Assembly: GCA_027923505.1 (NCBI GenBank)
Contig: BROI01000005.1
Span: 1,054,001-1,118,000 of the forward strand
DNA: 64,000 nt
From: Mayamaea pseudoterrestris
Lineage: Eukaryota; Bacillariophyta; Bacillariophyceae; Sellaphorales; Sellaphoraceae
Direction of reading: 5' to 3'
Shown: positions 31,069-40,498 of the stretch, in pieces
How the letters are laid out: every line of letters starts with the position of its first letter
How positions within the stretch are numbered: position 1 is the first letter of the stretch
Notes under the pieces: model-generated
Databases searched by the model: none
Told to the model about the DNA's origin: nothing
What the model saw: only the letters and a program-made list of their open reading frames with translations
Position numbers and translations under genes: made by a program

Positions 31069-33965
31069 ATGGCGCCCAAGGACAAGAACGTTGCAATAAT
31101 CATGTCCGATTCGACCAAGAAGGAAGACGCTAGCACCAACGCCAAGAAAAAGGCCGAAAGCCTTCAGCCTGACCTTGATACCATGAGCGACGAGGACAAG
31201 ATACTCAAGGAGCGTTTGGAGACCTGCGTATCGACCCTTATTAATGAAAACCAAGAAGCAGCAGTGACGATTCCTATTCGCCTCAAGGCGCTCGAGGTGA
31301 TTGTCACGGAGCTTCGCACATCTACCAGCAGCATGACATCGGTCCCCAAGCCGCTCAAGTTTCTGCGGCCGCATTTCGGTGTTCTCAAGACTCTTTACAC
31401 CGAGTTCGAAGGTGGCTCCGATGCTCTAGACATTGATGGATTGGAGCTTCGCGCAAGGCTAGCTGATGTACTCGCTGTCCTGGCCTTGACTATGGGCACG
31501 CCGGAGGAACGAGAAAGTCTTTCGTTTAAGCTTAAGAGCGCCAAGGATCACAAGGCGCTGCTGGACCGTGGAGCCGAATCCAAGTATCTGGATGACAGTC
31601 TTGGATCATGGGGCCACGAGTTTGTTCGCACATTGGCTGGAGAGATTGGGCAAGAGTACGCTGCGCGCGTAGTAGATGGAGCCGACCCAGACGACGATGT
31701 TGCCTTTGAGGACTTGTTTCAAATGGTGGACGACATTGTTCCATTTCACCTAACGCATAATGCAGAAGCGGAAGCTGTCGATTTGCTTATTGAGGTTCAG
31801 CGTCTTACGAAGCTGCTCGAATTGGATGCTGTCGATGAAAAGAATTTTAATCGCATATGTCTCTACCTCACCAAGACTGCTGCATACATTTCTGATCCAG
31901 ACGATGTTGAGGTAAGCAATTTCAAATGCTAATAATTGAAAAGTGGTTTCGACGTATCGTTTGGCCAACTTCTCGTAAACGTTTTATACAGGAAATGTTG
32001 GAGACGGCGTATGAGATTTTTCGCAAACAAGGACATTACTTTGACGCTCTTCGCGTCACTTTGAAAATGGGCCGAACGGGTAATATAACCGGCCTTTTAA
32101 AGGATTGCGAGGACGCTTTGGTGCGCAAGCAAATGTGCATGCTTCTCGGTCGTCACCGCGTCAATTATGAGGTCGACGAGAGCGAAATTGAAGCGGATGA
32201 TGTTGCAGTCTTAAACGAATTGATCGGCAACGAAAAACTTAGCGAACACTTTATCAAACTCGCGCAAGATCTCGATGTCATGGATCCTAAGACGCCAGAG
32301 GATATATACAAATCTCATTTGGCCGAGACTGCGGGTTTCTCGCGTCGTCGTGAGACCGGGGCCCAAGTCGATTCCGCTCGAGCAAATCTTGCGAGTACCT
32401 TTGTCAACGCTTTTGTTAACGCGGGGTTTGGACAAGACAAGCTCATGACTCCCAACAATGAGTGGCTGTACAAGAACAAAGACCATGGCATGCTTTCGGC
32501 AGCTGCATCACTCGGAATGATTCTCCTTTGGAATGTTGAGGAAGGGTTGACGCAAGTTGATAAATTTCTGTACTCGTCGGAAGAGTATGTCAAAGCAGGA
32601 GCGGCATTGGCTGTTGGTATTCTTTCTAGTGGAGTCAGGAACGATGCTGATCCAGCCCTGGCGCTTTTAACGGAACATGTTGAGAGTGATGTGCACATTA
32701 TGAAGTGCGCTGCCAGTAGTGGTCTTGGCATTGCCTACGCGGGCATGGCACGAGATGATGTCATGGAGGTTCTTTTGCCTGTCGTTGAGCAAACTGGTGG
32801 CGGTCCATCTGGTATGATGCAGGTTTGCCAGGCTGGTTTAGCTCTTGGCATGATTTTTGTTGGTACATGTGATGACAATGTCGGTGGATCGATTGTTCAG
32901 CGTCTTATGGAGGCGTCAGAGGAAGAACTGAGTCATTCGCACGCTCGTTTCTTATGTTTGGGTCTTGCTCTTTTGTTCCTCGGACAAGAGGAAAAGGCGG
33001 AAGCGATGATTGAAGCGCTTCGTACGATTGACCACACGCTTTCAAAGTATGCAGTGGTCATGTTGGAAACGTGCGCATACACTGGAAGTGGAAACGTTCT
33101 CAAGGTGCAGGAGATGTTGCATCAGTGCTCTGAGCACTTGTCAGACAATGCGGAGCATCAAATGGCTGCCGTCATGGGTATTGGACTTATCACCATGGGC
33201 GAAGAAGTCGGCACCGAGATGGCACTTAGGACGTTCGATCACTTGCTGCATTACTGCGAATTGCCCATCAAGCGCGCAGTTCCGTTGGCACTCGGAGCGT
33301 TGCATATTTCAAACCCCGACTTCGCAGTTGTTGATCAACTATCTAGGCTGTCCCATGATCCAGATTCGGAGCTTTCCCAGAATGCAATCCTAGCCCTCGG
33401 ACTTGCCAGCGCGGGCACGAATAATTCAAGGGTCGCTGGCCTTTTGCGACAGCTTAGTGAATTTTATAGCAAAGAAGCGGGCCATGTTTTTTGCGTCCGT
33501 ATTTCGCAGGGTCTTTTGCACATGGGCAAAGGGTTGATGACGTTGAATCCATTCCATTCGGATAAGGTGCTCTTAAACGGAGCAGCTATGGGAGGGGTGC
33601 TTGTATTGCTGCATTCATGTCTAGACTTGAAGAATACAATTCTCGACAAGACGCACTATCTCTTATATTACCTAACGGGCGCAATGAACCCACGCATGCT
33701 CATTACTGTCGACGAGGAATTAAAATGGAAATCTGTCACTGTACGAGTCGGCCAGGCCGTCGAGACGGTTGGTCAAGCAGGTAAGCCGAAGCGAATTACT
33801 GGCTTCCAGACGCACAGCACTCCTGTATTGCTTGCGCAGCCAGAACGAGCGGAGCTTGGAACGGAGGAAGTTATTGCCGTCAGTAGCGTCCTCGAAGGAA
33901 TCGTTATTGTCAAGGATAACCCTGAATTTGAAGCGGAAGAAAAGGACGACAAGAAGAAAAAGTAA
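31069..33965 (+). CDS. RPN1: 26S proteasome regulatory subunit Rpn1 (PSMD2)
   Basis: Two exons, 31069-31911 and 31992-33965, with an 80-bp intron (GTAAGC...TACAG) between DDVE and EMLETAY; 938 aa, close to the family length. Rpn1 is the non-ATPase scaffold of the 19S base that binds the Rpt1/Rpt2 ring and receives ubiquitin-like domain shuttles. The middle holds the PC-repeat toroid (AAASLGMILLWNVEEGL, AGAALAVGILSSGV, AASSGLGIAYAGMA, AGLALGMIFVG, AAVMGIGLITMGEE, NAILALGLASAGTNNSRVA). The end has the conserved MGKGLMTLNPFHSD, LTGAMNPRML and the PVLLAQPERAELGTE tail. The N-terminal ~40 residues are Lys-rich and the C-terminus ends in a KKKK cluster. The start at MAPKDKN (31069) is the first ATG after an upstream stop-free stretch; MSDSTKK at 31102 is possible. 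Confidence 0.97.
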
Positions 33966-34119
33966 ATAAACTAAGTATATCTATTCTGCAGAGTAAAGAC
34001 TGGAGTGCATACGTAGTTTAGTGTGGCCTAGGTTCGTACTGTATATCATACAACCTCATCAACCTATGGATGATTGCAACAACTACCCGAGCGAGACATT
34101 TAAGACACCAGGCATCTCG

Positions 34120-35763
34120 TTATGACTCAATTGCATCATAGATCTCATCAATTTTACGTGCTTGTCGGAACCGAGACATGGCCTGGCTGAGTTCGCCAAG
34201 GAAAATATCTACATCCACCAAGGCTGCTCCCGCAGATAATTCACCCGACTCTCCACATAGCCGTTCACTCACATCTGGTGTCTCATCATAAGCTCTGACC
34301 TCATGCGCTGCAGGCAATGCTTGCAAGTATTGCTTCAGTTCGCTTAGCAGGGAACTTGCATGTGCAGAATCAACACGGCTGCGGAATGTCTGAGCCGTCG
34401 CTGTCAATTGTCGTGTATTGGTTTTCTCAATTTGTCGACAAGGGCTTATCTCCCCTTTTCCAGCATAAACCATTGTCCGAGACTCCGCCATTGCAATTAG
34501 CAAATCATCTTTTGTCTGTGAAGCGCTTTCTTGCGCGACGTATTCTACAGGGCCGGCAGTAGCAGCCGATGCGTAAGTAGTCAAAAGCGGGTCGGCGGTT
34601 ATTTGCTTTAATCCTTGTCTACTCCCTTCGCTTCGAGCCAGTTTTGAATAGAAGGCAGGTGTCATTTTCTGGAATAGCATTTTCAGTTCTTCCATCCTCC
34701 GCACCACTTCGGCCCAACATTCAGTTCCTTCCACTTGACTACCGCGATCGACGATAATCTTGTGCTCAAACAAGGTGATCTGCAAATCCTTGACTTTAGA
34801 CTGCAGCAACTCGATTGCTCGCTTTTCTGGCGAAAGAGTTCGTATATACATCGTTGTCGTTGGTATTTGATATGACAAAGCTCCTTCAAGAAACGCGGCG
34901 TGTTTCCTTGCTGTTTGCAGTAATGTTTCCATCAGACGACGTCTGTGTTCCACAACAACTTTCGCTCGCAATCCACCTTGCGTATCAAAGAGGTCAGCCG
35001 CTAAGGTGGCCACGCCAGTGGCAAGTTGATTTCGAGCCATTCGAATCCAGGAAAGCGTGATTACAGTCGGTTGCTCCACATCATCCCTTACATCCAGTAA
35101 TTGGTTTAACGTTAATCGGTGTGCCAACAAGATACCAGCCAAAGCTCTTCGGATTGATGCCAGCGAAACATTCGGTTTGCTTGATTCTGTCGACAACTCT
35201 AAAGCAACTCTCTCTATCCGATCGATGTTCGGGCAGCATGTTCCCAAGTGATATTGCAATGAAGTGGCTGACCGCAAATGTAGCAGTGCCGAATCAATCC
35301 TTCCTATCAGCGATACATGCGCTTGCAGCGTCTCTTCCAAAAGATCTAATTCTTGACTTGTGGCAATATTGTTGTCCGATTTAACTTCGATTGGCGAGAG
35401 AGACGGCAGATCAAATTCGCCAATGGATCCGAGCAACCTGTAAATCCGCATTCGAGTTTCTTGATTGCGAAAGCTCATCCGTTGATCCATCAATCGAGTG
35501 TTGAAGCAGATAAACAGATGAATTATATATAGAGCCGCAAGAAACACCGCAACATGTTGTAGAACTAGCTGTAAGGAAGGGGTGCCGGTAGCAGCAGCAA
35601 CGACGACGAGCAAGAGCTGCGCTATAAAAATCGGTACCGCTGCGCTAGTCCGTCGCCAATCACTGATTATTATTGGTGATTCTTTCTCTGCACACACCGA
35701 TGGCTGTCCTTCATTATCGTCTCCATCTTCGCTCAAGTATTTGTCTAATGTAGGATGCAGCAT
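34120..35763 (-). CDS. Vezatin-like membrane protein (tentative)
   Basis: Single exon, 547 aa, ATG at 35763. Two closely spaced membrane segments (residues ~41-59 and ~63-87) form a hairpin near the N-terminus, followed by a long helical, partly coiled region. The order of a TM hairpin and a helical domain with LLHLRSATSLQYHLGTCCP and IRRALAGILLAHRLTLNQLL resembles vezatin and the fungal peroxisome myosin receptor Inp2 (myosin-binding domain family). That resemblance is by layout and a few motifs, and I hold it loosely. Otherwise it is an unknown two-pass membrane protein with a large cytosolic domain. It is convergent with Rpn1. Confidence 0.6.
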   Translation of the reverse strand: MLHPTLDKYLSEDGDDNEGQPSVCAEKESPIIISDWRRTSAAVPIFIAQLLLVVVAAATGTPSLQLVLQHVAVFLAALYIIHLFICFNTRLMDQRMSFRNQETRMRIYRLLGSIGEFDLPSLSPIEVKSDNNIATSQELDLLEETLQAHVSLIGRIDSALLHLRSATSLQYHLGTCCPNIDRIERVALELSTESSKPNVSLASIRRALAGILLAHRLTLNQLLDVRDDVEQPTVITLSWIRMARNQLATGVATLAADLFDTQGGLRAKVVVEHRRRLMETLLQTARKHAAFLEGALSYQIPTTTMYIRTLSPEKRAIELLQSKVKDLQITLFEHKIIVDRGSQVEGTECWAEVVRRMEELKMLFQKMTPAFYSKLARSEGSRQGLKQITADPLLTTYASAATAGPVEYVAQESASQTKDDLLIAMAESRTMVYAGKGEISPCRQIEKTNTRQLTATAQTFRSRVDSAHASSLLSELKQYLQALPAAHEVRAYDETPDVSERLCGESGELSAGAALVDVDIFLGELSQAMSRFRQARKIDEIYDAIES

Positions 35764-36553
35764 CGATCACTACGTGGGAAGGTGAATGAGGCAAAGAAAA
35801 AAAAGGCACGATAAATAAATCATGAAATTGAGTGCCGGTAGGATGCTGCTCGGATGACGCGACGGCAGCTATCACCGGTCTGAACAAAAGTCGCGCGACA
35901 ACTTTCATCATCCATATTATGTCGAAAGCTGACCTTAATCATCATTTCTTCTTGTTGCCATTTAGTCTGCGCCAAGTGTTTCAGGTTGTCGACGCTCCCT
36001 TTCTACCTAGATTGTGTTGGTCATTTGAGTGCGAGCCTTTACACACATTTGTGTACATCATCAGTATATGTTTTACACAGACCAGCCTGCCGGGAGAGTC
36101 GCGTGAATCAAAAACGCAATATATGCATAGGCGAGCAGCGATTACAAAGTAGTAAACTACCAATACCTTCGCCGCCGCATTCCATGGATAGCTTCCTGGG
36201 ACTTTGAATCACGAACGAAAATGTCAACGGAGTGGTTTGAACGAAAAAGATGTTTCCTTGCCCGACTGGCGCGCCCAATAATTGCAAACAATGACTTCCA
36301 ACGGCCGTTCAGCCGTTGATATTCGACGGGCGAGACATTCACGGCACCGCAGCACAATGGGAGCCTTACCACTTGCTTCATCCTGTTTTCGATTTCGCCT
36401 TGGCGCTCCATTTGCTGTTTAAGTGGTTGATAACACACGACAAGAACTCTATTAATTGGACACTTTGTAGACGTGCTTGCGGCCCAGATTTAGTTTCTTG
36501 GAACAATCGACACAGGTCAGAGTCATCCTTTGTCGGTGCGAGAGACTGCCAAG
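35764..36553. other. Divergent intergenic region
   Basis: About 790 bp between the vezatin-like gene and the ABHD17-like gene. It has short frames only, none with a recognisable domain. Probably two promoters. Confidence 0.45.
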
Positions 36554-37807
36554 ATGGGAGACACGATATCAACACTGCTCTTTCAGCCGCCGAATCCTTC
36601 TAAATTAAAGGAACACAAGATTGTCTGGCTCAAGACTCGAAGGAATAAACGAGTCCCTGGCTTTTATATTTCGTATCGAAGGCAAGGAGGTGTCGAAAGC
36701 TGTCGAAGCTTGACTGCCGATGAAATACGCGACAGTCGACCCGAGGAGGGGATAACGCTTCTATATTCACACGCAAACGCAGAAGATCTTGGTTCAATAT
36801 ATCCTTGGTGCAAATTCTTGAGCAAGATGCTGCAAGTAAATCTATTTGCATATGATTATGCGGGATACGGTAAGCTCATTGATGAGTTGTTCTTTCGTAG
36901 CGACCATAATGCTTGGCTATTGCTGTGACACTCCAATTGCGCCAATGGTGATAAAACTTCGCTAACACGGCAATCTATCTCTTCCTGCTGTCAGGCATGG
37001 CTGCGGACGAAGGTAATTTTTGGCAATCGAGCACAACGTGGCCAAGGTTTCGATGCGAGACAACTAGTATCAGCCAGTACTCACGCATGCTCATTTCCTA
37101 CTTGTTTGACAGGTCCTCCATCAGAAGAAGACTGCTATGCTGACATTGAAGCTGCCTATGATTATCTCCGTCATTCTCTGCGAGTACCTGCACAAAATAT
37201 TGTTCTGTATGGCCGATCGCTAGGTTCAGGGCCCTCATGCTACCTTGCTACCAAGACGGCGCTTGAATCTCAGTCAAAGCCCGTCAAAGCACATGATGAC
37301 GAAGCACATGAACCTGTGGGTGGTCTCATTCTGCATGCTCCGTTTCTGTCGGTATATCGCGTCGTTATCGACCCTGGTTGTACACTGCCAGGCGACAAAT
37401 TTGTAAATATTGACCTTCTCCCCATGATTCGATCGCCTACGATTTTAATACATGGGACGAGTGACCAGATTGTTCCTTTTTATCACTCGGAACGATTGTT
37501 TGAAGCTATCCCCAAAGACTATCAGGCGCGACCATTGTACATTGAAGGAATGAGTCACAATAACGTTCATGCTCAAGTGCGTCCCATGTTTGTCGACAGA
37601 TTGACCGACTTTTTGCGCGATCACGTGTGGCCGCATGTTGTGATTCGCCGGCGTCACGTTGTCTCTTCGTCGATGGTACGAAAACGATTCTTCAAGGCTG
37701 TCGAAACTGGTCAAGTTGGAAATGATGAAGTTCCTGAGTGCGAGGAAGTGTCGGACTTTGATGAGGAATCAGTCGAAGAGAATCGCGTGGCACTTGTGCA
37801 ACAGTGA
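36554..37807 (+). CDS. ABHD17-like serine hydrolase (depalmitoylase family)
   Basis: Three exons, 36554-36869, 36995-37012 and 37113-37807; 342 aa. The middle exon is only 18 nt (GMAADEG region) and restores the frame between YDYAGYG and PPSEEDCYADIEAAY, which is the family's continuous sequence. The hydrolase fold is complete: LLYSHANAEDLGSIYPW, NVLFAYDYAGYG-like loop (read here NLFAYDYAGYG), nucleophile elbow LYGRSLGSGPS (catalytic Ser), ILIHGTSDQIVPF (catalytic Asp) and GMSHNNVH (catalytic His). Animal ABHD17 enzymes remove palmitate from membrane proteins such as Ras. The N-terminal Cys cluster that anchors those enzymes is missing, and MGDTISTLLFQPP may instead start with a myristoylatable Gly2. 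An acidic C-terminal tail follows the domain. Confidence 0.9.
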
Positions 37808-38325
37808 TACGAGCCTTGCTCGTAGGAAGAAATTATTGAGGTCAAGAAGCCTGTTAGCTCTTATCATAATCCTCTAGAGTACTGCATTCTATCAGACTAC
37901 CGGTAGCAGGCGCCTTACTAAGAAAATAAATCTATGACGATCATTCTTCCTTCACACATCTGTTGCCTCCAGCATTGGTAGCCATAGTTGGTATTGTAAT
38001 GCAACTAGAATGTCTTTCAACAACTCTGTCCTACCAGCCTTCCACCGTACTTAGCCAGCAAGCACCTACCGTATATCGTATACTGTTTGGCAGAAGGTGG
38101 CATGTCCGGTGGCGACAATCACGGGAAGGCAATGCCAATAAACAAGCGGGAATGAAATGAATGATGAAATGCCCCTGACTATCAGTGCGACAGATTTGAG
38201 GCACGAATTGCCATGGAAACGAGCCATCAACGAAAAGCAAAACACTGCTTCCAAATCCTTGGTCGTTGCATGTTACTTTACGATCATTCTTTCCAAGGAT
38301 TCTTTGAGCAGCCGACGTTATCGAT
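37808..38325. other. Intergenic with a CTACCGGTAG palindrome
   Basis: About 520 bp between the ABHD17-like and PGI-like genes. It contains the 10-bp palindrome CTACCGGTAG at 37897-37906. Otherwise no gene or element seen. Confidence 0.5.
37897..37906. repeat. CTACCGGTAG palindrome (one of four)
   Basis: Perfect 10-bp palindrome between genes; the same 10-mer occurs at 43067, 56578 and 61697. Confidence 0.9.
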
Positions 38326-40454
38326 ATGAAGTTTGGCTTATCAGCAGACCAAGCATGGGCGATTTTATGCAGACATTCCAAGGAAGAAATCGAACCGCTC
38401 CGACTGCAGGAACTTTTGCGCGACAAAGATCGCGTCTCCGCCTTGGTGGCCGTCTACAACACATCGTTTGAACCTTCCAGTAGAAACGATGAAGACGACG
38501 ACGATGATGATGCGAATCAACCAAAAGAAGAGCATCGAATGCTAGTGGTAGACTTGTCGAGGCAGCGCATGACGATCGACACGATCAGCCACCTACTAAG
38601 ATTTGCCATGGCCAAGAAGTTGAAACAGTACATTCTACAGCTCGCATGGGGACGAAATAATCGCAAGTCTTCTATTCGGACAGACGAGATACATCAGCAG
38701 GCACAACATGAACGACCTCGACAGTTTAGTCATGAAGATTACATTGGCAGATCCGAAAAGATTTCTTCCGCCAACGTTTCATCCATTTACGCCGAAGCTG
38801 CTCCATCCCTTCCGTCCATGCATTTGGCGCTGCGCGTGCCACATGGCGGCGTCATGCTACTGGAGGACGGTACCAATGCATTGGCGGCGATACACCGAGA
38901 ATGGGATCGGCTGGAACGATTATCAGACTCGATGCGGCGAGGTCAACTTCGGGGCGCCACTGGAAGCATGATTCGAGACGTTATATTGATCGGTAGAGGC
39001 ACATCACAAACCGCATTGCAGTTTGTCTACACGGCCTTGCTCAAGGACGAACGCGCCGTTTCAGCGACGCGCTTTGGACTTGTGGAACCCACCGCCGTTA
39101 GAATTCGAAGAAATCTGACCGGAGCACCGAACCCAATAACTATACAGGGGCGAACACTGCGATTCCTGACGACGATTGATCCCATTGCTTCTGCAGCATT
39201 GGTGGCAGACTTGGATCCGGCATCGACGCTTGTTATAAGTCTAGCGCTCAACGGAAACGAGGAAACAGGCTTGGCGACCAAAACAATCAAAACTTGGCTT
39301 CTGCAGTCTCTGGGAAGTATGCGTAGGGCGGATCAGATATTGTCTAAACACATGTTATTGGTGACCGGAAATGACCGCATTGTTTCGGTCATTAATAAGC
39401 CGGAGCGAATACACATTGTACCGGAGCATTCGAGATGTGAAGCATTTACAACATTCTCGCCGGCTGGACTATTGGTGGGTCTCGATGTCATTTTGGGTGT
39501 TATTTTGGTGTGCGTAAAGCATCCTTTAGTATATCTCACCACTCTTTTCTTGGGCAGCCTTTGTCCATTGTTTTTGGCTGGCCTTTGGTCAAAGAATTTG
39601 TACAGGGAGCCCATAATATGGACAAGCATTTCATCGAAACGAATCCGCGACACAATCTACCTGTCTTGCTAGCGTTGACGGATATCTGGAATGAAATCTT
39701 GCTCGGTGCTTCGGCTCGCGTCATTGCTCCACTTACTGAGGCGTTCGCTAGTTATCCAAAGTTTGTGGCAGCATTGGAGAGCCAAACTTGTTGTCGTCAG
39801 GTTGAGCGACGCAGCGACCAGCCCCTTTGCTCTTCTGTCATTATAGATGCAGCACTAGATGGATCATTGGATCGGACTTTGTATCAGTCATCCGCGAGAA
39901 TGAACACGGAAATCGTCATGGCGCTGGATAGTCAACTATTGTTTAATACAGGTCGCATTTTAGGACACAACCAGAAGGAAGACATTCAGTCGGTGCATGA
40001 CAAGTTCGTATGCTCCTGGTTTGCCCACGCCGATGAACTCGCACTTGGAAGTCAACGCCCTGGACAGTCCGACACTGGAAACCTTGCAGAATCACCGGGC
40101 CCTAATACAGCCTCGTCCACTGGTGATGTCGGGGAAGGGAACCGACCGAATTTGCTTCTCATGACTGGAAAGCTTGACGCCTTTGCCTGCGGCCAGCTAG
40201 TGGTCCTGGCTGAACATCGTGCCCTTGTAAAGGCATTTCTTCTCGGATTAGATCCCTTCGTTCAAGAACCAGGCTCATCACTTCGCATGTACCGCACCGA
40301 TCTCGTGAAGGAGGAACTTCAAGAGCTATACATGTTTGATGCTGACAGCAATGGTGATGGGGACGGTGAAAAGGGGGATGAGAGGCTAAACATATCATCC
40401 ATGACGCTACTACGACACTATGCGACGCTGACGAGACACCGCGCCTCGGAATAA
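38326..40454 (+). CDS. Divergent glucose-6-phosphate isomerase-like protein, probably inactive
   Basis: Exons 38326-39513 and 39558-40454 (44-bp intron, GTAAAG...GGGCAG), 694 aa. The whole length can be laid on phosphoglucose isomerase: MLVVDLSRQRMT, SMHLALRVPHGGVMLLEDG, RRGQLRGATGSMIRDVILIG, FLTTIDPIASAALVADLDP, FVQGAHNMDKHFIETNPRHNLPVLLAL, FAHADELALG and GNRPNLLL. The catalytic positions have changed. GIGGSDLG reads GRGTSQTA (residues 223-230), the phosphate loop SKTFTTQE reads SLALNGNEE, the catalytic HQGT reads YQSSA and the C-terminal VELGK lysine site is lost; only the Glu of the ESNGK motif seems kept (LESQTC). There is also an Asp-rich insertion near residue 55 and an extra C-terminal extension. 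It probably binds a partner or ligand rather than isomerising sugar phosphate. Confidence 0.8.
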
Positions 40455-40498
40455 GTAAGAATTCTCACAGTTCAGTAAAGCTATCATAACATTATAAA

